A stretch of DNA of 64,000 nt from Morinoia aosen. Its lineage: Eukaryota; Arthropoda; Malacostraca; Amphipoda; Talitridae. The stretch covers positions 47,469,842 to 47,533,841 of the forward strand of contig CM059569.1 in the NCBI GenBank assembly GCA_030386875.1, in the 5' to 3' direction. The notes under the pieces were generated by a model, which was not told the DNA's origin, did no database searches, and saw only the letters and a program-made list of their open reading frames with translations. Position 1 is the stretch's first letter; each line of letters starts with the position of its first letter. Made by a program: the position numbers and the translations under genes. This document shows, one piece after another, positions 34,920 through 46,300 of the stretch.

Positions 34920-37225
34920 CAGGCGATCCTCGTTTTATGCGGTAAGCGTGGACCAGAAGAAATCGTATAAATGGAATCACCGTACAATTGGGTGTCGTTC
35001 CAATAATAGCTTAGTCATCCCTAAACTAAAAATTTTCTATGATGAAAGAAAAGCTACAAAACTGCTACTGTCAAAGGCATACTACACAATATGTCTTTTT
35101 ATTGCCATACTCTGGCTTCAGCCAGTTAAAGGGAATAGAAACGCATGTTTAAACGCTAATTGAAAATAGTTTAATAACGTTTATTCAGTAACACATTATT
35201 TATGTGTTAGAATAGAACAAAAAATAAAGTACATTATAAATATACGCGAGCAAACGTATTATTGAACTAGTATTACTGACTTAATAAGTAACATTACATG
35301 CAACGAAGTAAAAGGCATTATTAATATTACATCAGCAAGTAATTCACACTGTACTACAATTTGTTTGATTACTAAACATTTATTTATATCAGTTATTCAT
35401 GCCATCAGGTTTGTTATAATATGACATAGCTCCGTCAATAATTTGCCTGAAACTATTAATTCTCTTTGAATCCGTTTCTACTTTAGCAACAAGTTCTTTC
35501 AGCCGATTTGCAGTTTGAATAAATTCAGCTACCTTTTTATTCTTATCATCTGATTGTTCTTCTGTTCTTGTATGTTTTGTGCCAGCAGTACTTTCGTCCA
35601 GTAGAGTAACCTCTTCAACAAACGATTGGTGTTCAAGTTGCAATAATTCTTCATTGCCTAATTCTTCATCGTGACTTTCTAATAGCTCGTGAATGTCGTG
35701 TACAGCAACCCCTTCAAATCCGACCGTGTGAACGAGTTCAATAGTCTCACTGTTACAAACGTCGATATGGTCTATGTCTTCGCTCCCTTTGACGCAATCT
35801 GGCCACAAGTTCTTCCATGCTCTGTTCATGGTAGTTGTCGTCACTTCGTTCCAGGCATGATCTATGTTTGTAATAGCATCTTTTATATTGTATTTTTTCC
35901 AATACATTGTAACGTCTTCGTTATTGATGGAAAGTGCATCAACAAGGTGCCTCATTGTTTGTCTCAGATAGTATGCTTTGAACGTAGCGATAATGCCTTG
36001 GTCCATTGGCTGAATGACAGATGTGGTGTTAGGAGGCAAAAAAATAATCTTAACATGTTCACAGAGATCGTCAATTATTCGTATGTGACCAGGGGCGTTA
36101 TCAAGAATAAGTAAAGCTTTATTGTCTAAATTTTGGTTCTTATTGTACCTCTCAACAAATGGTATGAAAATATTTTGGAACCAGTCAAGAAATTCTGTTT
36201 TAGTAACCCAGGCTTTCTTATTGCTACGCCACACAACAGGTAATTGCTCTTTATCGCAGTTCTTGAGAGCTCTAGGGTTATTGGCTCTGTAAAGTAATAG
36301 TGGCTTCAATTTAGCATCGCCGTAAGCATTACCGCAGAACATTAGAGTAACACGATCTTTGCTTGCTTTATAGCCTGACGGGGACGATTCTTCTTCAGTT
36401 ACGTAGGTTCGCGTTGGAAGTTTTTTCCAAAATAGGCCTGTTTCATCCATATTGTATACTTGTTTAGAACAATACCCTTCGACTCTAATTGCTTCAGAAA
36501 GCTGCTTTTTAAATGGTTCAATAGATGCATGATCGGCGCTAGCAGCCTCACCATGGATATTCAAATTTCTCAAGTTGAATCTCTTCTTAAACTTCTGAAA
36601 CCATCCTCTACTTGCTGCAAAAGGTGAAGTTGTGCTGCTTTCGCCACTTGAAGCTATCACGGCGGCGTGTAACGAATTTGCCTTCGTCTGAATTAAACTG
36701 GTACTGAGAGACACACCTCTTTGTCGTTGCTCCGTGATCCACACATACATTAGACTTTCAAATTTATGAATCAATGGATTTCTTATATGGATATTTTTGT
36801 CTACCATCCGTGTTGAAATGTTGTTTGCACACATCTTTATACGCTCTTCATTTTTCTTTATAGCCCTTACAGTGCGTTCATTCATGTTAAACTGCTTTGC
36901 AATATCAATCACTCTCTTTCCTTCACTGAATTCCTTCAACACAGCTAGCTTCTTATTAATGCTTAGTTTCTGTTTTTTCCGATTTGAATTCACTGCTTTA
37001 GGGGCCATGACTTCCTCGATTTTAGTGAACAACTTCACTTCTGTGTGGCATTTGACATTACAGTTATAGTGGTGACGTGGCACTTGATGACGCAGGTAAA
37101 CTTTTGCAGAATGTTACCGTACAATCGGAATTCAAATTCGTATAAAGCGATGCTTGGGCACAAATAAATTCTCGTATAATTGGGTGTACGTACCAAAGGA
37201 TGCCGTATAAAAGGAGGATCGCCTG
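34920..37225 (-). mobile_element. Complete Tigger/pogo DNA transposon
   Basis: Inverted termini CAGGCGATCCTC match over ~24 bp at both ends (left extends to ..ttttatgcgg). The element is flanked by TA on both sides (34918-34919 and 37226-37227), the target duplication of Tc1/mariner-type elements. It is 2306 bp, with one uninterrupted transposase frame on the minus strand. It sits between the two ZNFX1-like genes. Intact ends plus an intact frame mean a recent insertion that may still be mobile. Confidence 0.95.
35389..37008 (-). CDS. Tigger-type transposase (CENP-B/jerky family)
   Basis: About 538 residues from MAPKAVNSNRKKQKLS; I prefer this ATG at 37008 because it opens the conserved part, though the frame extends 25 codons upstream. 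Residues ~11-60 form a Psq-type helix-turn-helix (LAVLKEFSEGKRVIDIAKQF), followed by a CENP-B-type DNA-binding domain (~75-165). The DDE domain keeps all three acids: D188 (NMDETGLFW), D303 (LLILDNAPGH) and D336 (PPNTTSVIQPMDQGII). C-terminal coil. It cuts and pastes its own element; no host role is implied. Confidence 0.96.
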   Translation of the reverse strand: MAPKAVNSNRKKQKLSINKKLAVLKEFSEGKRVIDIAKQFNMNERTVRAIKKNEERIKMCANNISTRMVDKNIHIRNPLIHKFESLMYVWITEQRQRGVSLSTSLIQTKANSLHAAVIASSGESSTTSPFAASRGWFQKFKKRFNLRNLNIHGEAASADHASIEPFKKQLSEAIRVEGYCSKQVYNMDETGLFWKKLPTRTYVTEEESSPSGYKASKDRVTLMFCGNAYGDAKLKPLLLYRANNPRALKNCDKEQLPVVWRSNKKAWVTKTEFLDWFQNIFIPFVERYNKNQNLDNKALLILDNAPGHIRIIDDLCEHVKIIFLPPNTTSVIQPMDQGIIATFKAYYLRQTMRHLVDALSINNEDVTMYWKKYNIKDAITNIDHAWNEVTTTTMNRAWKNLWPDCVKGSEDIDHIDVCNSETIELVHTVGFEGVAVHDIHELLESHDEELGNEELLQLEHQSFVEEVTLLDESTAGTKHTRTEEQSDDKNKKVAEFIQTANRLKELVAKVETDSKRINSFRQIIDGAMSYYNKPDGMNN

Positions 37226-37227
37226 TA

Positions 37228-37923
37228 CAGTGGTGCAATAATTACCATGGGATTCTAGGTGGTATAAGAGGTTTCTGAACAGCACTTAGCCATGACTCAG
37301 GTACGAATTTATACCTTGCATGAGGTAGCGTACGGCAGAGTGCTTAAATGCAGGCCAACCCAGCCTAAAAAACCCCCTATCTTTGATGTTGTAGTGGAGA
37401 GGGGTTAGAAATGGTCTGTTGATTTTTCACCAATGAAACGACACTTTATTCCTATCAAGTTGTCGCTAGCCTTTTTCGTGTGTAAAATTTTTTAGCATGA
37501 GAAGGGATGTGAACCGTTTTTTTTTTTGCGACCAGTTAGCACCTATCTCCAAATCAAAAATAATTAATTTCAGTAAATGAAATTGGTATACTAACAGACT
37601 GTTTAAGCTACGTGCTAAAATTGTGTTGATATTAGCTACCCATAAGCGATATCTGGCTATCACAGTATCTCCACTTGATCCCATGTCCGTATGATGAAAA
37701 GAATTCCAAAAGGATGTGAAACTAGAAATGTTTCTTATTGTTGTTCTTAGACTGTAACATAAATTAATTTTTACGTTTTTCGAAGTTTTTCTCAAGTTAT
37801 TTTTTTCGATTATACTGAACACTACTGCTGCTGTAATTTCGAAGTAGTATCAGGAAGATCGTTCCTAATTTTTATTATTTTTTCATATTCATTTTCTGCA
37901 CGTACTGTATATATTTATGTGTG

Positions 37924-37963
<40 letters not shown>

Positions 37964-39783
37964 CATAAATATATATTTGTTCTGTACTTTTATATTTTCT
38001 TTAGAAAAAAGAAAACATCAAGGCCATTATCTTTCACTTAAAACTCTACAACCAGTTAATTCCGAACCATTTTCCAGAAATAAATCGTAGTCTAGTAAAT
38101 AAATTGATTGTACTTGTTTCAAAAATAGATTTATCACTACCCCAGAGGAACAGACGTGAAATAAAGTGCAATTTGAGCAAATGATGTGAAAGTTACTTTT
38201 CTGCCTGTCCGATATATAGCTACAAATTTAATGGCGCATGTGTGTTTGCTTACATGTTTATAGATGTGCGTGTTGCGCAATGTTTTTATAAATTGCTTTC
38301 TTGACTAACCTTTTCTCACTACTTTACAAACATTTACGAGTGTTTTAGCCCGTTTCGGTTAGGCTTTTTTCTTTCATTTCTCTTGAACTAATAATTGAAC
38401 AATTCCTAAGGATTCTCTAGTAGTATTCAAAGTATTTTGAAGTTATCAGCCATCTTTGTGTATAAAATATTCACGAGATATTTCGACGTGTTAAAAACAC
38501 AATTAGCCCCCGACACGGCTATAGTACGCCTTGTATGCTTTGTCTATCAATTAAGGACCTTTCCGTTTAGAAATTTTCAAATTCCAATGGGTTATACATC
38601 TCAAGGGTTATTTTCTTAGAAATTAACAGTTTTTCTGTCTTTCTTATAAGACTTTTTGAATGCTTCCTAATCACCGCCAAGTCGGTTACTCCCAGTCGAG
38701 ATGAAAGCCGTCAAACACTTGGGTCGGGTGGGTAACCATGGCTAAGTTCACTCTTCTCTAGACGGGCTGGCATTACAGGGTAGCGAACCGACGCTCCTTC
38801 ACGTGTAAACGCTCATTGTGATAAGAAAATATTGTTTCGTGGTCTAGTGTTATATGGCAATACTGTATTGAAATCCTTGTGAACATACACCAGGTGATAA
38901 TATATACTAGAATTAATCTCACATCAAAAACATTAGCGTCCATTATAAACCTTCCTCGGTGGTAGAATATGCTACCGCAGTGTAGAATATAATACGCTCA
39001 GCGATAATCTCATTATAATATAATCTTGGGAGTAATGCAGAACTTATACCTTCAAAGTTGTTAACATTATTAATCACATTTCAAATCGTAGATTTCTAGA
39101 AACTCTATGAAAGCACAAATTTTTCCCTTACTCTCAAATAAAAAGATCCTATTACCTTTTCTTTCAGGTAATATGGGATACAAATAAATGTAGCCCAAGA
39201 AACTCAAAACTAATTAAACCACAACTAACAATAAAAGACAATTCCAATATTTGCCGTACTTATTGTATACTTTGAAATGAAAGGAGAAGTAAACGTAGCG
39301 ACAGCAACGTAGTGCAACACACACACACCACATGCAAGACCAATATGGGATTTGTGTGTTTGCACAAAGTACCATATGAAATCCTTCAAAACTTTTGGTG
39401 GGAGCGAGCATTGATAAAAATACACACAAGAAAAATAAAACTACATATAAATTATTTTGAAGTTCGTTGCTCTAAGAACTATTATTAAATTAAACACAAA
39501 ACAAAGCAAATTCTTCATTGGGAAATCCACAATTCACACTACGGATTCAGTATTGTGTGGACACATTACCTAATACTTAACATGTGTGAATCCTCCAGCG
39601 TATAAGAATGAAAAGTTAAGAACATTTTACTTCATACTTTCAACTAAAACAACAAATAATAGAGTAAGTTCTGGATTCACAGCATGATTATCTGCATCAT
39701 ATCTTCCACCAAATTAAGACACTAATTTTACTAATAAAATTCTCGTCTCAAAAATTTTCGAACATAAATTTAAAAAGTAATAA
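37228..39783. other. Intergenic region 3' of copy B
   Basis: 2.5 kb of AT-rich DNA between the Tigger insertion and the polyadenylation site of copy B. Contains an (AT)n microsatellite at 37928-37958. A GC-richer patch at 38660-38830 (ggttactcccagtcgagatg..gggtgggtaacc) may be a short interspersed repeat. No gene seen. Confidence 0.6.
37928..37958. repeat. (AT)n microsatellite
   Basis: About 15 uninterrupted dinucleotides within a larger AT-rich palindromic stretch. Confidence 0.95.
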
Positions 39784-39794
39784 TTTTATTTATT
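39784..39794 (-). terminator. Polyadenylation signal of copy B
   Basis: The minus strand reads AATAAATAAAA (two overlapping AATAAA) 44-54 bases after the TAG stop of the distal RZ exon. I found no AATAAA between the stop of the proximal RZ exon and the distal exon, so both terminal-exon forms may share this 3' end. Confidence 0.6.
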
Positions 39795-39837
39795 GAAAAT
39801 TTCTCGGTTCACGTTTTCGAAAACTTAATTTTTGCCT

Positions 39838-40305
39838 CTACTGTGGCCAAGCATATGTTGATGCTCCGTCCATTTCAGAGGCCAACGAGTTGTTACCCAA
39901 GAGCTGATGACTAGACCCTCCAATTGTAGCATTGCAATCAGGGCAATTGGAAGTCACCATCGCTCCACCACACTCGGTGATGCAGTAAATGTGACCATTG
40001 GGGCACTTGTACCAAGCTCCCTTGCGTACATCAGTCATTGCCTTCACAATCGTGCACCTTTCCTCGTCAGAGATGCCAAGACCTCCCGAGTAATTCTGGC
40101 ACTCCTTCAGCAGACGCTTCACCTGCGCCTCCGAGCTCGGCGTGAACACCTTAGTTGGGCTCAAGATGACGTCAATTTGTTGCACGCATTCCACAAAGCG
40201 AGGGTTCTGAGAACGAGTGCGAACGCTCTTCATCTGCGACATGTAACGGAGCCGCTGCAGCTCACACTCCACCTCCTCCATGAACTGACGCACTACACTT
40301 ACATT
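39838..40305 (-). CDS. ZNFX1: Copy B exon E13d: distal terminal exon with canonical RZ zinc finger
   Basis: A 468-bp terminal exon (phase 0 acceptor ATCCAACAG|AATGTAAG, stop TAG). It encodes a helical lead ([20 protein letters not shown]) and the RZ finger [20 protein letters not shown], then [20 protein letters not shown] and a tail [17 protein letters not shown] fingers (shared with RNF213) bind zinc and, in RNF213, take part in ubiquitin transfer. This exon is closer to the vertebrate ZNFX1 C-terminus than the proximal one: it keeps CPxC, IGGxxH and the SEMDGA tail. It would splice from E12 in place of E13p. A relic of a deleted third gene copy is the alternative. Confidence 0.88.
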   Translation of the reverse strand, partial: NVSVVRQFMEEVECELQRLRYMSQMKSVRTRSQNPRFVECVQQIDVILSPTKVFTPSSEAQVKRLLKECQNYSGGLGISDEERCTIVKAMTDVRKGAWYKCPNGHIYCITECGGAMVTSNCPDCNATIGGSSHQLLGNNSLASEMDGASTYAWPQ

Positions 40306-43300
40306 CTGTTGGATAGGAGCCGGAGACAAACCCGTTAAATCATGCATGGATTTGAACTCTCTCGCATGCGAATATCAGCACAAAAAAACACGTTCTGGTC
40401 CTTCTCAATACGGAAGCTTTTTGCTCGTAAAATGAGACTCAAAATGCAGAAGCTTTGATGATTAATGAGATGTCTGGACAGAGATGAAATGTTTTCAATA
40501 ATGTTGCTCGCACGCAAACCTTGTCATCACATAAGCAATTTATATTGCCGCTAACAGACAAGGATGGTCTACAGCAACGTCACCTCTCCAATGGATCATA
40601 GGACGGACGAAATTTCGACACCATACAACCCATTTGAAGGCTGTTCTCCCCAGATACACCAACAGATCAGTAAAAGCTGACAACCGACCACTCTATGGCT
40701 GTTTCAAAAACTTCTACTAGAGAAACTAGAGAAAAACTGGATAAATAGTAGCATCAATTCTTAAATAACACGTTAGCATGATTCCAAGAAGGGTGCAATT
40801 TAATCCATTTCGGTGGCGAGTGAATTAGCGCTGTCGAGCTGGAAGCCGGTCCCTCCAATCCTGGCCCCACAGCCCTCCTCTGGGCACACAGACTCTTGGT
40901 TGGCGAGGCCGCAGTTGCCGATGGCGTACACGTGACCACGCGGGCACTTGTACCAATGGCCCGACCCAGCAAAATTGAGGGCTTGCTTGATTTCGAGACG
41001 CTCCTGAAGCGAAATTCCGACCCCAGTGTAGTATTTCTGGCACTCGGTGAAGAATCGCTGCACGCGTTCGTCCCGCTCCTTGGTGTAGGTGTGACCGGGG
41101 CCCATGAGCTGTCGGACGCGCTGCAGCAGCTGCTGCGCCTCAGGAGACCCTTGCGTCCTGGCAGCGATCTTCGCGACTGCGCCGGACGCGCCGATGCGGG
41201 AAAGTTCGCACGCCACCTCCGTCCTGAACTGATCCGACACACACACCGCCTACAGGAACACACAACTTTTACCTTGTAATTCGTGGCAAATTCAAGGAAC
41301 TCGAAATCCATCCCATAAAAATGAACGTTAAACTTACCACGCTATACTGAAATAGGAAATCCAAGAGAATGAAACCTGAGGATGCTAATAAGCATTCTTC
41401 AAGTTCTTCAATTCTCTAGGAAATGAATACCTGTACCTAGCATGGGCTAATGTATCAGTAATACTTGCATCAACACGAAAATAAGAATTCGAGAGCAAAA
41501 TATGTAGATTAAATTAAATCCAATACCTCATAGTATCATGCTGTTTGCAAGACGAATTGCTGATGACAGTGTTCAAGTTACTTAGATTTTAACTTTAGAC
41601 CAACAGATAGATCAACAACAACGATTTGCGGCAACTTAAGGACCAGGATCAAACCAAGAACCATACAACTAATTTGGACACCTGCGATCAATAATACACA
41701 AGAGCAAGTTGGTCTACGCTTCCCACCCACGCCGTTGATCTGTGACACTTCTGAATTTAGAGATCAAACCCTGATACGACCATTGATCCATTCTTAGGGG
41801 CATGAGATAGCATCTAATGGGTATGAGTGAGCGATTTGTGAGATAGGCATTCAACTTCAATGGGTTTTCGTTGTACACATAACACTGAATGAAATGGATC
41901 TGGGAGATACAATCAAGGAGTGGCATTTCAATCTTCAAATATTGAAATCCAACAATCAGAGATTGTTGTACAGTTCAAGACTTAAAAATCACGGAACAGT
42001 GTAGCACCGTAGCATGAAACTCGCTTTAATCAACTAGAAAAAGTAAGAAATATCAACTAGAAAATGAAAAACTGAAAATTAAAGTTGTACATAGAGCAAA
42101 TATGTGAGCGTTCTGCGAGTAATAAAAATATTATCACGGTATCATTGGTCAAGAGTAACCGCAGAAGTAGATAAAAGTACATCCCGAAATGTATTTCAAT
42201 AAAGCTGATATGTACACTAAGAGAGATTGGGAAAGCGCGCGTTTTAAAAATTTCACCGACAACACGGGAAAAGATGTAGAATCAAAAAGAGACCACAGAT
42301 AGCGTACAACAGGGTCATTTGACAAGAAGCATAGAACGATCAGGGAAACAAGAATATAATTTATAGAAAGCAAGTTGACTCAAAACATTCATCATTTTTG
42401 GAGCAGCACAACATGAATTGGTGCGTCAATTTTTACCAAGCGTTCCGAACCAATCAACTAGCTGAGCACCTGATATCCTTAGCTTTGCACAGTCATTTCA
42501 AACTAAGGAACCAACTGTTATTAAAATTAGCAAGTTATAGATTCCTTAGCCAAAACAAAAGCAATCTCAAGAGAGCGAAGAGAAGAGACCAGGAAGTACA
42601 GACTGTAGATAACTGAGAGTCTGTGCAAAATGTATGTTCCCATTTAAAAAAATATTGTACATAGACGTAGCAAGTTAGAAAGGACGAAAAAAGAAAAAAA
42701 AAGAGGAAAGAAGGCATGAAAACTAAAAAGATGAAATGGGTTTGAAAGACAGTAGTCTCAAAGGCCTATTGATAACGAATTTAACTAAGCAGTATCTTTC
42801 CTAGGAGCCCTTATCTCCATAAAATAGAATAAACAAATCAAATTAACTTAATAAACCTATTTTATTTTCCCTTGGGGGCAAGAAAGTGAAATCTTCGTAC
42901 CAAGTACCTACCTACCTACCTACCTACCTACCTATTCAACACGCTACTTGCTGCGAATGGTCTCTCTATTCAATTCTGAGCGAGTACTCACAAAAACAGA
43001 GTTTGAGATCACCTCTCCATAAATATCATCAGTAAACAAAAGTGCATCACGTTTCACGCTTCAGTGAATACGCTAAAAACTGCAGCTATTGCATTTTGGA
43101 AGGTAATTTCAAAATCATTGACATTAATTTGGCACAAAATGATACATAGCAGTTTATACTACAGTGGGCCTATGAGTGAATTTTTACTAGCTACAATGAA
43201 AACCTGAATCAGTTCATAGCCGATGGTGTTTACTTTGAACCAAATTCAATTATACATGACTTAAACAGAGTACAAACGACGAATTCCCAATCTTAAGGCA

Positions 43301-46300
43301 TATTTAAAAAATCAGATGGGAGAAAGAAGTTCACATGGGAAAAATTACATTAAATTCAAGTACTTACTACTGTAAAATTACACCTGTTGACAACCTAAAC
43401 CTGTTCCGTATTTCTGCTCATTGTAAAATTGGACACTCACTTATATTCAAGTGCAGCTCTTTCATTCACCATATTGCTTCATCCACTACCACTGCACTCC
43501 AACCTAAAAGTGGACATGTCTCACCTGAGCCATCACCCGCGTCATGACGAGCTCGAGGTCCTTCTTCAACTCCTCGCCCAGCTCTTCGTAGATTTTCTTG
43601 GCCATCAAAATCACGTCTACTTGGAAGTTGAACAACTGTAGCTTCTCCGCTCCAAATTTAAACTCCTTCTTCCTGGGCTTCCACTGCTCGTCAAGATGGA
43701 AATTTAGTTCGACTGATACACAAATGAGTCAGAAAGCTTGAACAGTCCAAAAACGAGAGGTTTGGACAAGACTGAGAACTTCATTTGGCAATAATTGTTA
43801 GGGTTTCTACAGGTTATCATTTATCTTAACGAAGTGTTTGAAAACTAAAGGTACACACTTCGATAATCGAAATAAAAAACAAATAATATTTGTAAGAATA
43901 TGTTAGAATCTAAACAATCTTCGTTTCACGATATCAAATCGTAAAGGTTGTCGGCTTCTGTAAATTTTCTTACTCAGCTCCATCCAAAAAATTTGTTCAC
44001 TTTAATGGTCGAATGCTATCAGTGAACATACTAAAATAGCTCCGATTTCATGATAAGTGTGGTTATTTAAGGTTAGGCTTAGGATATAAAAACTCTAACA
44101 ATATGAATGAGCTAAAATTTTTGGACATACAGAAATGGATATTGTCGGAAGGATAGTTGTTGCCACGTGACTCATTGCGGATGATCCACGAGTGTTTTAT
44201 TCCGTCCGGATATCGCTGGTATGTAGGTACCAGAACGGCTTTGACGTTTATGGTAATTCCACTACAGTAATGAAGTTGTAACATTCAAGTAATTTTCAAT
44301 CGTCTACGGCTCTGAGGACTGCCCTCACCATAGTTGGGTTATCTTTGGTACCTACAGTGGTGGAACCACTGACAGTTGGTCTCATTAGTTACTAAAAACC
44401 ATTTATAGTTTTAGTCGTCCATCTTAGTTGTCTCTAGCTGTTACTCTAGCGTTTTTCATACACGGTGTAGCCGTGTTGAGTCAACGCTCAAACCGGAAAT
44501 CCAAATCCTTTATCCAAATACAAACTAAATCCTAGTTCTTTGCCTTAAATAGGCGGTAATCCAAATTGATCAATCGAACGCCAATTTTATGCAAAAACAA
44601 ATACGGATGAGTTTCAAGTTTGATTTTGTCAGTAATAATTATACACTTTTGTCAATTTATTATTTAGGCTATCTCTACAGCTATTTCTTCACAGGATGCA
44701 TACTTCAACTGTGAGACTTCAATATTTTTCAAAGCTTTGCTCAAGTCAATGAAACCAGGCAAATGAACTATCTTTTCAGTTCAAACATTCCATATAAAAC
44801 GAGGACTAGCATTCCTTTTTAACACGTGTCAAATACTTGAAGTACTCGTTCATCCATAAAACACAGAATTTCAAAAAGAAAACATTATTACTGAAGACCA
44901 ACTTAACGAGTATCATGACACCTTTGATTGTGATTTTTAAAGCAGCATTCGTGTTTTAACGATGGCTCTCCTTCTAAAGGGCTCTCCTTCTAAAGGAGAT
45001 TCATTTCCTTTCAGGAATCAAACAACTAGAGTGGGCTAGCGTCCGCGCCTCACCTTATTTTTTTTAGCGTTGGCCGTAGCGACCTGCGCCGTGATGTAGT
45101 CCTTCACCGTCTTGCAGAGAATGCTTTTCTCAATGCAAGTCAGGAACGCTAAGGACTCATTCAGCTTAGGCACATCCTCACCAGTGCTATCCAGCTCTGG
45201 ACCTGAAAAGTTAGACTTCGTTGGTGATGGCAATTGCTGGCTATCTACGCTAGATTGAAGGCCTAAAATACAGCATTGTTAACGCATTGACTCCGATAGT
45301 GCGGTTGCTCACAGTCAGTTTGGTTAGGCTAGAAGAAGTCGTTTTGAAAAACCGGCTTTTCTGCTCTAATACATGTTTAACCTCTATGAAAAGTGTAAAG
45401 AATACACTTGAACCATAATGTGCTACCTTTCACTCTAAAATTTATTTCAGATAAGGCAGCAAAATAGTTGAAATGTTATTTGCATATTCCAGCACGTAAA
45501 TGAGCAATTTACCTAGTGGTACACTTTGCAGTCAACGTGTTAACACGTTGACACTTTGACTGCGACGTGCGCCATCGGTGGTACACGGAGGTCATTTTCA
45601 CAACGCTGCTGATCGACCAGTAGTCGCAAACTTAATTTTCATAAATACTTTATCAAAACTAAATGAAGGCATGATCCAGTTCATGTTGGGTATTTTCAAA
45701 ATAGTTTCTACGATTGACTTAGAACTTGAGTTTGGTGTTGAACGTAATATTTAGTAGGCACAGTCTAAGTGTTAAGCGGCCTGGGTTATAATAAAAGCTC
45801 AATACTCAACTTAAATTTAACAGCAAACATTTAGGGAATTGGGTTTTTATTCAGCTTTGATTGAGTATTTATGAAAACTGAGTTTGTGATTTCTGGTCGC
45901 TCAGTGGCATTATGAAAATTCCCTCTATGTACCACCTGTGGCTCACATGGCGTTCACGTGTTAAGGCGCTACTTGCGTTTCTTTGGATACGCTTAACTGA
46001 TTTTAGAGCTATAATTCCAATGATTCTGAGGATAATTGCAGCTGTTAGCAAAAACGTTGATGTTAAGAAATATTTTTCAATTATCACCTAATGTCATCTT
46101 ATTAGAATGTTGGATTCAGGAAACTTAGTACTTGGATCTAAAATATTTCACTGAATCAATAAAATAACTCAACTATTGAATTACCGTAAATGTTGATCTA
46201 TCTTTTATTAACCTTGGATCGAGTGATGGAATAATAAAACCTGAAACACAAGGTAAGCAATACATCTTTCTTCCATCAGAATTCTGTCTACTGCTAAATG

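Noticed and set aside
35689-36114. Plus-strand open frame of 141 codons
   Set aside because: Antisense shadow of the Tigger transposase.
39838-40305. Distal RZ exon as a stand-alone small gene
   Set aside because: It opens with an AG acceptor in phase with E12 and lacks its own promoter or upstream exons; alternative terminal exon fits better, although a relic of a lost third copy is not excluded.
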